Source: Dissophora ornata
Taxonomy: Eukaryota > Mortierellomycota > Mortierellomycetes > Mortierellales > Mortierellaceae
Direction: 5' to 3'
NCBI GenBank assembly: GCA_025201705.1
Contig: MU616657.1
Coordinates: forward strand, 42,403-64,429
DNA: 22,027 nt
Both the position numbers and the translations under genes were made by a program. The notes beneath the pieces were generated by a model. It saw only the letters and a program-made list of their open reading frames with translations, ran no database searches and was not told where the DNA came from. Below are positions 13,826-22,027 of this stretch, one piece after another (positions within the stretch are counted from its first letter, which is position 1; every line of letters begins with the position of its first letter).

Positions 13826-14850
13826 TTATCCGATGCGAGTGTTGTCCTTCCAGAGGTGATTGCTCTGGTTCCAGACCTTGATGACCCTCTCTTCCAGCGT
13901 GTGCTCATATCCAAGCACGGACACACTGGCGGTATCGAGCACAAGGTTTTTACCCTGGATTCCATCCATCTTCAGCCATCTCGCCGCAAAAACTCTCAAA
14001 AAATGTCCGTGGGCCACAATCAGAACATCACGACGTCCTGTAAGTTCCGGAATCCTTACCACTGTCTGCTCCATCGACTTTGACAGGTCACTCGCATCAA
14101 CAATGCTCTTTTCAAATCCATCAGAGTGATCATGCGTTTCCGAGATCGCTGCCGCTGCCGCCAAGTCGGAATTCGACTTCAACTCCAGTTCTGTAAACGG
14201 CATCTTCAAGATGTTTGTACTATGTCCCTGAGAATCCTGGCCGCGTTGGTAGTTGTGGATTAGCTCGATGATAGCATCCGCGCGGGCAGAGACCTGTTCG
14301 ACCGTCTCGCCGTTCGGAGCATTGTCGCCAAAGAGAGACCAATTCGGTCGGTCTTTCAAGATGTCTTTTGTCGTGACGCCTTCATAATCGCCATAATCCC
14401 ATTCCGTGAGCAAAGAGGTCGATCGGGCTTGGGTGCGGGTAAAGCATGAGGGTTGTGATCCCTCACGATGTTCCTTGGAGAGACCGCCTTGGTGAAGTTG
14501 TTGGTAGGTTTGTTGAGCACGCACCAGGGGTGAGACGAGAACGAGGGAAATATTATCGATATGGACCATGTCTTGATACGGGTTCTCGAAGATGCTATTA
14601 CGACAGTGACAACGGCGATAAATGCTGAGTTTAGTCACGATAGAAGTGTCTTCTTTGTGCAGGTTCCCTTTTTTCCCTTCTCATACCGCGAAGAGAGCAA
14701 CCGCGCTTGCTCGACTCCGCTATCCAGGAGCGGAATATCCGTCAGGCCGGTATGACGGCCGTTCTGGCTCCATTCTGTTGTTCCGTGACGGACGAGATAG
14801 ACGCGAGGATACTGGCCATGGACAGGAGATGCGGTCGCCATGGCGGTCAT
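13826..14850 (-). CDS. SHB17: SHB17-like histidine phosphatase, 310 aa, two exons
   Basis: The protein belongs to the histidine phosphatase (phosphoglycerate-mutase-like) superfamily. The closest family I recognise is yeast SHB17, sedoheptulose-1,7-bisphosphatase, which feeds the non-oxidative pentose phosphate pathway. Exons are 14850-14687 and 14594-13826, joined by a 92-bp GT-AG intron that keeps the frame. Motifs: [10 protein letters not shown] with nucleophile H22, [17 protein letters not shown] with R80, EWDYGDYEG with likely acid E119, APNGETVEQ, and [15 protein letters not shown] with H250. All catalytic positions are present. Between the PNGET region and the second His motif there is an extra segment of about 65 residues, rich in Ser, Ala and acidic residues, that is longer than I expect for the family. 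The start used is the first in-frame ATG at 14850; a second lies at 14841. Substrate specificity within the superfamily is inference. Confidence 0.88.
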
Positions 14851-16255
14851 GAAATATGGTGGGAAAACGGAGGGAAGAAAAAGGTGGTGGAGGAGAAGAG
14901 AGGCAAAACAGCAAAGACATGTCCCTGCCAATGACCTGTGATGCTGACATGTGTTTTATATCTGATGATTTGTCAATTGATCTTTCCACCGCCACAGGAA
15001 GGACAGTCTGACATGGCCAAGAAAAACAAGCATTGTGGTTCTTTCTGTGACACAGCTGCTCGACTGCCAGGGCTTGACTTTCTGCTTACAAATATGGGTG
15101 GCGCAGAAATGTCGCATCTGCACGTCCGCGCACAGTCAGCACAGTGAGCTCGCTTCTTTTTTTTTTTTTTTTGGTGAAGGCATGGAGCTCTCAAAGGGTA
15201 TGCATATGCGTATCCATCGCGCTCTGTTACTACGACCACGTATTGCTGTAGGTAGTTTGCCAACAAGAGGTTGGTGTCCGCTTCTTGAAGGATTCTGACA
15301 AAGGCGGAATGCAATAGGCGTCATAACTCGTTGACCTGTGATGTGTCCCGACGTGGACTCTTTCGCCGGATGAGTCTTTTGTTCCTTTTCTGAGCCTGAT
15401 TGACAGAATCAAAGTAGGTTCAAAATGGTAGTCAGAGGTGACCCTGTCCAGGTTGAGCAATAGTCAACGCCGTGGACCAGTTGGATGTAGCGTAGGGGAG
15501 GAGTGCGAGGAATCGCCCATTGGTTTCCCATTGTTTACAACACACACAAACACGGAGAGGAGGCGAAGGAAAATCTTAATGAGGAAAAAGGTGGAGAGAG
15601 AAAGCAGGGCTGTGGGTTCACTGGATTGTCTATTCTGTGCATATGCTCGGCTCTTATTTTCACGAGCCGTTTTAGAGTGAACCCTTGCAGCGTGCGAAAT
15701 ATCGTCCATGGAACGCTCAAAACAACGGCCATTGTCCGTTGGGTGCTCACTCGTCGGAAGGAACATGAGCGAGGCACCGGTGGCCAGGTCGTCCAGGAAG
15801 GTGCTGTGTCCGTCGGTTTCCCTGTCATTGATTAACCGCACCTCTAATTGAGGAACAGCCAACCAGCGCAGCTGTCCACCGGAGCCAGAAAATAAACACA
15901 AAGAGGACGCCCAACGGCACCAAGCCAAGCGTTCTGCTAATTTGTCTCCCGAACCAGAACGAGTCATTTCTACCAGGGACTCAATTGAACACTCGTTATA
16001 ATTTAACAAAACTTGACCTCCCCTTTCTCTCTTCGCTCTTCACTCTTCTCCGTCTTCCCGCCTCTTTTTGCTCCTATCCTCGTCTCGTCGCCTCTTCTCC
16101 TGCTCTTTCTCTCTTTCTCTATTCTCATTCCGTTTCTCCATTCGCCATTCGCCATTCACGTTCCTCCCTTTTCTTTTTTCACCGTTTTATTTTCTTGATA
16201 TCTGGTCTAAATTTCAATACAAGCAGCTGCAGCAGATCTGCATTTTCCCCCAAAC
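14851..16255. other. Intergenic region between the SHB17-like gene and the orphan gene
   Basis: This 1.4-kb region lies between divergent genes. It contains a T16 run at 15157-15172. From about 16017 to 16200 the plus strand is strongly C/T-rich, a typical fungal pre-ATG tract for the orphan gene. A minus-strand open frame at 15464-15967 (ATG, 167 aa) and a short plus ATG frame ending at 15147 have no recognised domains and are left unassigned. Confidence 0.5.
15157..15172 (+). repeat. Homopolymer T16
   Basis: This is an uninterrupted run of 16 T in intergenic DNA. No flanking duplication was seen, so a simple slippage repeat is the easiest explanation. Confidence 0.95.
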
Positions 16256-17503
16256 ATGTCACAGTCATCAAAACCGGCAACCTCCTCCTACTTCAAGGCC
16301 GCTGCAAAGGTCTTGCGCCTGCAGAAAGCGCCCAACCGGGCAAAGGCCACAAAGGCTAAGGAATCCTCTGCCACCTCAGTCACCGCTCCCGGCACACCCA
16401 CCACACCGACCTTCCAGCACGGCAACGGCAGGAGGCTTTCCTACAACCAATACGTGCATCACCACCACCAACTCCAGCAGCACTACCATCACCATCAGCA
16501 TTACAGACCTGAACACTATGATACTCCCCTCTGCACACTCCAGCGCCACCGCAGCACCAGTGGCAACATCCCCCCCGCCATGGGACAGTACTCCACCGTA
16601 GCTGCAAACCACAAGCCAATGGCCAAGGATGTGTGTGTATATTCATCAACTATGCCAGCAAATTCAAAGCTCTACCGACGATCAGGACCACCCAGCATGT
16701 TCCCAGCGATTACCATTCACCACTCTCAAACACCTTCCACTTCTCCAGCCTACTCTACGCACACCTCCTTGGCACGAAGCAACTCTATGCCAAACCGCCG
16801 CTGGAAACGCCTCTCATATCAAGCAGCGTCAGTTCACCCCACCCCACAGCCTGATCTCTGGACAACAACACCTTCAATGACTCCTATCCCCGGTCAAGTC
16901 CCTATACATGCGACCCCATCCTCGCCATGTGGTTCAGTAACAACTTCGAGAGTCGGGGTAAACCCAAGCCCGCAGGCTGACGAGCACGAGGGGGAGACGG
17001 GACAGTCGCGGGTCTCAAACGCATTGACGACCCAACCACATTCTAGGGTTCAGTCAAATGGACTCCTGGCAGGGACTGCTGACAAGAGTGACATCGCGAC
17101 AGTACTAGATCATTCGACCTCCGAATTTACGCCAGATAGCAGCAGCACAGCATCACAGCCCGAGATTTCCAGGGCAACAGCCATCTTTGGCTACACAAGA
17201 CCATGGAGGTCTCATACCAGCTCAAGCAATAGCTCCGTCTTCTCGACAGCCATGCCGCTCGCCGACTCCAGCATGTCAATCCAGTCTCAGCTCTCCGAAT
17301 CTTCGATGCTCTCTGCCGCTATGACTGCCAGTGGGCTGCCTCCCATGGACGTCATGAGGGATCAGGTCGACAAGAGCCTTGCAGCAGATAGTCAGGCTCT
17401 GTTGGTCAAAAATGCTCATGTGGGGTTAGCGCATGTGTCCTTCGTGGACCACCAATTGATCGCTGAACCGTGCTCGGCTGCGATCGAGACTTGGGTCAAC
17501 TAG
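16256..17503 (+). CDS. Orphan Ser/Thr/Pro/His-rich protein, 415 aa, single exon
   Basis: I do not recognise this protein. An ATG at 16256, preceded by a long C/T-rich tract, opens 415 codons without an intron, unlike every other well-supported gene here. The N-terminus (about 11-35) is basic and probably helical. Residues 67-88 are His/Gln/Tyr-rich. Most of the remainder is low-complexity Ser/Thr/Pro with no transmembrane segment or signal peptide. Basophilic kinase sites are present: RRLS at 59-62 and KRLS at 184-187. RSNSMP at 174-179 exactly fits the mode-1 14-3-3 binding pattern RSxSxP. The C-terminal part, from about 305, is more ordered, with ATAIFGYTRPW and a conserved-looking end. A disordered regulatory or scaffold protein controlled by phosphorylation is a reasonable inference, no more. 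An AATAAA follows at 17715. Confidence 0.75.
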   Translation: MSQSSKPATSSYFKAAAKVLRLQKAPNRAKATKAKESSATSVTAPGTPTTPTFQHGNGRRLSYNQYVHHHHQLQQHYHHHQHYRPEHYDTPLCTLQRHRSTSGNIPPAMGQYSTVAANHKPMAKDVCVYSSTMPANSKLYRRSGPPSMFPAITIHHSQTPSTSPAYSTHTSLARSNSMPNRRWKRLSYQAASVHPTPQPDLWTTTPSMTPIPGQVPIHATPSSPCGSVTTSRVGVNPSPQADEHEGETGQSRVSNALTTQPHSRVQSNGLLAGTADKSDIATVLDHSTSEFTPDSSSTASQPEISRATAIFGYTRPWRSHTSSSNSSVFSTAMPLADSSMSIQSQLSESSMLSAAMTASGLPPMDVMRDQVDKSLAADSQALLVKNAHVGLAHVSFVDHQLIAEPCSAAIETWVN

Positions 17504-17714
17504 ATTAACCAGAGACCCCTCAGAAAACCGCGTAGTTGTTGTATTTTGCGGCGCTAATGCATACTACATTCGCTTCTTTCAGTCCTTTCTTTTCTTTGTT
17601 GAGCTGCGCCTATTTGCTGGAGGAAATGAGGCATGCTGGCCCATGATCTGTTCTTCTGGCACTTCTTGTACATAATTTTGATAACCCCAATGAGTATACG
17701 CGATGGAAAGACAT

Positions 17715-17720
17715 AATAAA
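17715..17720 (+). terminator. AATAAA signal of the orphan gene
   Basis: A consensus AATAAA lies 212 bp after the stop codon and is followed within 30 bp by an A12 run. It is the nearest good signal, though rather distant. Confidence 0.45.
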
Positions 17721-17978
17721 AATCCGATTCACGTTAATTGTGTTCGTAAAAAAAAAAAAGCTTGGTGAATAGACTATCAAGTTTACGGAATGTTGTGAGA
17801 AAGCGCGAGCCAGGTCCATGCTCTCGATGCTCAGAAGGACACTCCTCCACGACGCCGCTTAATGCTCACAGCGAGGTGATCGGTCTACCGCTGTAGCTCC
17901 GTTTCTACACCGGCGCAGCGCTCATATGCTCTCAGCTTTTTTCCGACTCTTGCTTTCTCCTCATGCTGACTCTTCCAA

Positions 17979-18266
17979 ATGAGTAGTTGTTTGGAACACA
18001 AAGCTTCGCTTCAATGTTGGTTCTCCCTCTTTTTGATTTGTGCTTGTATTCCACGGTCTAATTATGAGCTTTCCCCTTCGGCGCAAAGAGAAGAACATTG
18101 TTTGCCTTATGTTTTTTATGCTTGTGCACCTTCTGTTGTGGGTTGTGGGTTGTGGAGTGGAGCAGTTTGTCGACAACCGAAACTAAACAAAAGTATCTGG
18201 TACATGAAAAGCAAAAGATGTTGCGCTCACTTTCTTTGCGTCCATAAAGGGCAGCATATCCGCTGA
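17979..18266 (+). CDS. Unassigned cysteine-rich small ORF (95 aa)
   Basis: An ATG at 17979 opens 95 codons containing 11 cysteines, including pairs CAC and CC. A hydrophobic stretch, WFSLFLICACI, sits at about residues 14-24, which is later than a normal signal peptide core but not impossible. I recognise no family. Base composition does not differ clearly from the surrounding intergenic DNA, and the start context is unremarkable. It may be a chance frame or a small secreted-type protein. Confidence 0.2.
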   Translation: MSSCLEHKASLQCWFSLFLICACIPRSNYELSPSAQREEHCLPYVFYACAPSVVGCGLWSGAVCRQPKLNKSIWYMKSKRCCAHFLCVHKGQHIR

Positions 18267-18520
18267 CTAGTCAGAAATGCATATTACACCCGGCCATCAA
18301 ACAGACTACATGTGTACACGTTGAAGAAAATATTGGGTTGAGCTACTATGATTGCCATATATTCCTTCATCCTGTTCATTTTCTCCTTTTCTTCTTTGCT
18401 CTTTTGCCCATCTCCACACGCACCCTAACGCTTACACTCTCGCCTGCCTCGACCACCTCCTCCTCTTTCCTTCACTCACACCTATTCCCCTTATACTCAT
18501 AATATCACATATCGCCAAAG

Positions 18521-19530
18521 ATGCGTTTCACTGCAACCGCTACGACTTTGCTCGCATTGGCGACAACTGTTCTCGCTGACCAATGGAAGAACATTGGAGG
18601 CGACTTGGCCTATGTTGGTCCCAACTACAACGCCACGTTCAAGGCCGGAGACACTATTCCCCTCGAGTACACTTTCTACACCATTAAGATGGTTGGCGTC
18701 AACGGCACTACCGCTACCAACGGCACTACATCCACCACACCTAACACCGGCACTGGTAAGTGCCATAAGCAAACAACATTATTTTTTTGCTCATTCTCAG
18801 TCCCTGTCACTTTATTGAGCTGATTCAGCAACAATAATTCGCGACTCTGCTCAGGAATGCAATTCAGATATTCAATACATCAAACACCCCGAACACTCAC
18901 CTGTGTCGATTTTTGATGTAAATAGCCACGCTCACGTCGCTCGCTTGGGTTGGAAACACTGGTAACCAGACGTTGCAGGTGACGCTTGATAACGGTCGCA
19001 CTACCGGTCTCGCCTCTCCTTGCTTGACAACGGATGGATGCACTGGCACATACTACCCCAAGCGTGTTGACTTGGTCATCCCCTCCGATGTCTACGCAAG
19101 CAACTACACCGTAAGTCCCCTGTTTTCTGTCTGTGACATCTTGGGTTTATTCATCTTGATCGAGAAAATCGAGATGCCTTCTCCGGCACGGAAGCAGAGG
19201 GGCGTGATAATTAAATTTGGAACACCGCCGGGGTAGCAGCAAGCCGCACGGAATTAATTCATCCTGCTTCCCAAAATCGCTCCTCTCCAGATTGTCCTTG
19301 GATACACGCTGACGCTGGCTGGCAACAAGACCCTTTACTACAAGGAGCCTGTGAACATTGTGGCTGCAAGCGCGAATGTGACCTCGCCTACTGCGTTGTT
19401 CCCCAGCGCGCCCTCGACCCAGGTGACCCTGCCTGTGTTCTCGGCCCCCAAGAGCAGCGGCCTGATCAACCAGGTCCCAAAGGCTGTTTTGAGCGTAGCA
19501 ATTGTGCTTGCCTCCGCCATGCTGCTGTAG
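18521..19530 (+). CDS. Secreted, probably GPI-anchored surface protein, 219 aa, three exons
   Basis: Exons are 18521-18755, 18926-19110 and 19291-19530, with GT-AG introns of 170 and 180 bp and matched phases. The N-terminus MRFTATATTLLALATTVLA is a typical signal peptide, with likely cleavage before DQW. The mature part is rich in Thr and Asn and has several N-glycosylation sequons (NAT, NGT twice, NQT, NYT, NKT, NVT). A CLTTDGC pair could form a disulfide. The C-terminus ends in a hydrophobic tail, AVLSVAIVLASAMLL, after a small-residue region (SAPKSSG), fitting a GPI attachment signal. The overall plan resembles the Ser/Thr-rich GPI-anchored and Kre9/Knh1-like wall proteins common in fungi; this is a resemblance in plan, and I cannot name a family with certainty. 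A role in the cell wall or at the surface is inferred. Confidence 0.85.
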
Positions 19531-19568
19531 AAAAAATGAACGTAGACCATTGTAGAGCTTCAACCATC

Positions 19569-19574
19569 AATAAA
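19569..19574 (+). terminator. AATAAA signal of the GPI-protein gene
   Basis: A consensus AATAAA lies 39 bp after the stop codon. The ribosomal protein gene starts about 200 bp further on. Confidence 0.65.
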
Positions 19575-19780
19575 TTGATTTAACCTTTGGTAAAGCTTCC
19601 GATTATCGTAAGTGTTGCAAAGATTTGAATTTTTTTGGATGGACAAGCCACATTTCAATCCACTCTGCTGAGAGAAACCAGAAAAAAAAACAGCCAGCGG
19701 GGGAACACAAAAGCGAGCGAGCCACGGCAATTCGAAGGTTTTTTCCTCCTCTAAATTCACCACTTCGGCATAATTTCAAC

Positions 19781-21373
19781 ATGAGCTCGTTCGAAAAAGT
19801 AATTGTCCCGAAGCGAATAGATAGCTATCACGGCACCATGGAGAACACACAGCAGGGGATCGGGATTTGGAAAAAATGTCATGGCATGGATTTCAGGATC
19901 GAGGGCAACGATGGTCATGGGTGGTTGGAATGCATGGCGGATCTCTGCTTATTTGCATCCAGGATCCCATTGCCTCATCCCAGCGTGCAAGCAATGGGGA
20001 ATATTACTGCCACACCAGCAAGCCAACAGAAGCTAGGATTACAATGCTAGAGTCATCATCATCAAGGGACCTTTCATCATTTCACTTATCATGCGGAATC
20101 TTTGATTCTGCAATTCACACATTCGACACTTGACATTATGGACGCGGGCACTCCTTTTCTCAGGATTTGAAAGTTCTTGCCAATTCAACATCTCGTTGCA
20201 AGTCCTAGACTTTTCTGGGCACTTCGCCCCTGCACTTTTCATCGCCACCAACGATCATCGCCGATCCCTGCTGTGGAACCCTACTTCAAGTGCAGGATCA
20301 ACTAAAAAGTACCTGGGTCGTTAACCGAAAATCCCTCTTTATTTCTCTTTCGCTCTCAGGTGGTTGTCATCGACGGTAAGGGCCATCTCTTGGGTCGCCT
20401 TGCCTCCATTGTTGCCAAGCAGGCCCTTTCTGGTCAGCGCGTCGTTGTCGTCCGCTGCGAGGAGTTGAACGTCTCTGGTTCCTTCTTCCGTAACAAGCGT
20501 AAGTGAACATTTTGTTTCTTCCATAGCTGTCGCTGTTAAGCGCTCTGAGCGCAGGATAAATATCAGGACCCAAAGGATGTGTGACAACTGCAGGAATCGC
20601 GATATATCTAGTGTTCCTTTCGCCTCAACTGCAAGCTTAAACCCACTGGAGGGTAGTGTCAGTATCAGCTGAGCAGCCTCCCATGGTCAAAGGTCCACTC
20701 TTCTGCCACCATCGTCAAATTCTTGTACGAGATGGACGTCTATACCAACTGAGAAGTGGATTTGGAGCCTCGCGACCTTGCCCTGCACCTATCACCTCGC
20801 TATCGGAATAGAAGCCTTGGAACTCAACTACTCTTGAGCTGGCTGTCAGGGCAATATCTTGCTATTTGAGAAATGGACTCTAATGCTATTCCAAACGCCT
20901 CTGCTTAATGTCAATTTACAGTGAAGTACCACGCTTTCCTCCGCAAGCGTTGCGTCGTCAACCCCGCTCGTGGTTCTTTCCATTTCCGCGCTCCTTCCCG
21001 CATCTTCTACCGTGCGATCCGCGGAATGACCCCCCACAAGTCTGCCCGTGGTGCTGCCGCTCTTGACCGTATCAAGCTCTTCGAGGGTGTTCCCCCACCT
21101 TATGACCGCATGAAGCGTGTGGTCGTCCCCTCGGCCCTCCGCGTCTTGAAGTTGAAGCCCGGCCGCAAGTACTGCACCGTCAAGCGTGTCTCGCACGAGG
21201 TCGGCTGGAAGTACAACGATGTTGTTGCCAACTTGGAGGAGAAGCGCAAGGTCAAGTCCAAGGCTTTCTACGAGCGCAAGAAGGCTATTGCCAACGTTCG
21301 CGCCAAGGCTGCTGGCTCCAAGTCCTCGGAGTTGTCTGCCATCCAGGAGAAGATTACTGCCCTTGGTCACTAA
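19781..21373 (+). CDS. RPL16: 60S ribosomal protein L16 (uL13 family), 202 aa, three exons
   Basis: This is a structural protein of the large ribosomal subunit, called L16 in yeast and L13a in animals. Exons are 19781-19798, 20360-20498 and 20922-21373. The first exon encodes only MSSFEK; the second begins [20 protein letters not shown]; the third begins at [19 protein letters not shown]. The joined frame closes at 202 aa, against 199 in yeast. Other signatures: [29 protein letters not shown] and a Lys/Ala-rich C-terminal helix. Codons are strongly biased to C-ending forms (CGC, AAG, GTC), as expected for high expression. The introns are 561 and 423 bp, several times the usual length in this window. 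In animals the introns of RPL13A house C/D snoRNAs, but I see no convincing plus-strand box C here. No clear AATAAA follows the stop. Confidence 0.97.
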
Positions 21374-21680
21374 ATTTCTTAATAGTTTTTGTTAGAGTCG
21401 AATGTTTCTGCTCTAATGAAAGTTTATCATCCATCAAACCTGAACCCACAACACATGATCAATGCAGAAAAATAACCAAAATGATCTGGAGCCATTGTTA
21501 TATACCGATGGATGGTCAATTTGACATTGAAAAATATAAGACCTGTACGGCTATTCTACTGTTGAGGGTATTGAACAAGAGGTTTTTCTGGTATATAGCG
21601 TCAGCGGAGCAAATAAGGGTCGCATTATCCCTTCCCCTGTTAAGGGTTAGGATAATTCTACAACATTGTCGATGTTGAAA
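21374..21680. other. Spacer between RPL16 and the right-edge Fanzor-like fragment
   Basis: This is AT-rich sequence downstream of both converging frames. It contains two potential hairpins at 21624-21656 and 21661-21677, next to the stop of the minus-strand nuclease fragment. No other coding signal was seen. Confidence 0.5.
21624..21677 (-). ncRNA. Hairpin-forming segment just 3' of the Fanzor-like ORF; candidate guide-RNA scaffold or element end
   Basis: Two inverted repeats are directly visible. CAACAT at 21661-21666 pairs with ATGTTG at 21672-21677 over a 5-nt loop. ATTATCC at 21624-21630 pairs with GGATAAT at 21650-21656, with an inner CTT/AAG pairing. On the minus strand they begin 3 nt after the nuclease stop. 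In TnpB and Fanzor systems the guide RNA is made from the region at and beyond the 3' end of the gene. The role proposed here is inference; ordinary terminator structures or chance are alternatives. Confidence 0.25.
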
Positions 21681-22027
21681 TTATAGAGGTCGTAGTAGGG
21701 GCGCTGGTCGTCCAAGAGTCCGCACATACTGCTCGCCAACAAGGGCAATATTGTGCGCCCCGACCACATCCCGATGAATCCACCTCTGACACTTCAAACA
21801 GGCGCAAACACGCATTGAGGGTTTCGCCAATCTCGTTGACACCCCAACCGCAACGCAAGTGGGGCACATTGTAGAAGTCAGGTACTCGTCGACTAACAGA
21901 ACCAAGTACCCTCTTTCGCGGGCCTACGAGTTTGTAGAAAATAAAGCAATTTGATTGGTACTTGCACTTATTCTCTTTGAATTGGCGCTTCACTTGAACC
22001 GTGTCCGTTTGTGCTATTACCTTCTGA
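21681..22027 (-). pseudogene. Fanzor/TnpB-like nuclease C-terminus, frameshifted and cut by the window edge
   Basis: What is seen: the frame ending at TAA 21683-21681 reads LVLLVDEYLTSTMCPTC, then a second knuckle CLKC, then HRDVVGAHNIALVGEQYVR and a Pro/Leu-rich end. This is the RuvC-III and four-cysteine zinc-ribbon arrangement of Fanzor, TnpB and Cas12f-like proteins, with the catalytic Asp codon at 21770-21768 intact. Upstream, another minus frame, open from the window edge to about 21920, encodes a basic segment with KYQSN and GPRKRV that would naturally lead into the VDEY motif. The two frames meet near 21905-21925 and differ by one position, so a one-base indel or a sequencing error separates them. 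Family knowledge: Fanzors are RNA-guided DNA nucleases in eukaryotic mobile elements. RuvC-I and RuvC-II lie outside the window, so activity cannot be judged. Confidence 0.72.

Larger units (their letters stand above)
17504..18520. other. Intergenic region between the orphan and GPI-protein genes
   Basis: It holds an AATAAA at 17715-17720, an A12 run at 17748-17759, a cysteine-rich ATG frame at 17979-18266, and a C/T-rich tract at about 18360-18500 just before the next start codon. No other gene is recognisable. Confidence 0.55.

Noticed and set aside
15464..15967. Minus-strand ATG frame of 167 aa upstream of the orphan gene
   Set aside because: No domain or signal peptide was recognised, and it lacks family-like composition. 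It was kept as unassigned sequence because a divergent gene cannot be fully excluded.
21640..21656. Telomere-like TTAAGGGTTAGG string
   Set aside because: There are less than two imperfect units inside a hairpin region, with no tandem array, so chance is the better explanation.

Overview
The window reads as nuclear DNA of a filamentous fungus. Seven multi-exon genes and one single-exon gene lie on both strands. Their introns are short (mostly 80-190 bp) with GTAAGT-like donors, their 5' regions are pyrimidine-rich, and AATAAA signals follow several of them. The gene set (a fungal TVP18, an SRPK kinase with a split kinase domain, a SHB17-like phosphatase, GPI-anchored surface proteins) and the Fanzor-like remnants suggest an early-diverging Mucoromycota fungus, most likely of the Mortierella group. 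That placement is inference; no marker in the window proves it.

Layout: 1-680 holds a decayed fragment with a RuvC-III/zinc-ribbon signature (Fanzor/TnpB-like) on the minus strand. 685-2468 is a gene-poor stretch with coding-like remnants, one resembling the N-terminus of a transposase-type hypothetical protein. 2469-5438 (+) encodes a RhoGAP with a long disordered N-terminus. 5704-7016 (-) encodes a TVP18 homologue in seven exons, two of them 23-nt microexons. 7017-8829 is the divergent promoter region and carries a (CT)38 tract. 8830-10906 (+, possibly starting at 8191) encodes an SR-protein kinase. 11339-13615 (+) encodes a carnosine N-methyltransferase homologue with a His-rich N-terminus. 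13826-14850 (-) encodes a SHB17-like histidine phosphatase. 16256-17503 (+) is a single-exon orphan rich in Ser, Thr, Pro and His. 18521-19530 (+) encodes a secreted, probably GPI-anchored protein. 19781-21373 (+) encodes ribosomal protein L16 (uL13) with two long introns. 21681-22027 (-) is a second Fanzor-like C-terminal fragment, broken by a frameshift and cut by the window edge, with hairpin-forming sequence just past its stop.

The genes do not form one pathway. They look like an ordinary housekeeping block: Rho signalling, Golgi membrane, splicing control, small-molecule methylation, carbon metabolism, cell surface and translation. The block is flanked on both sides by mobile-nuclease debris. 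The least ordinary material is at the two edges. All exon models were made by eye from splice consensus, reading phase and family conservation; every listed coding model closes in frame.
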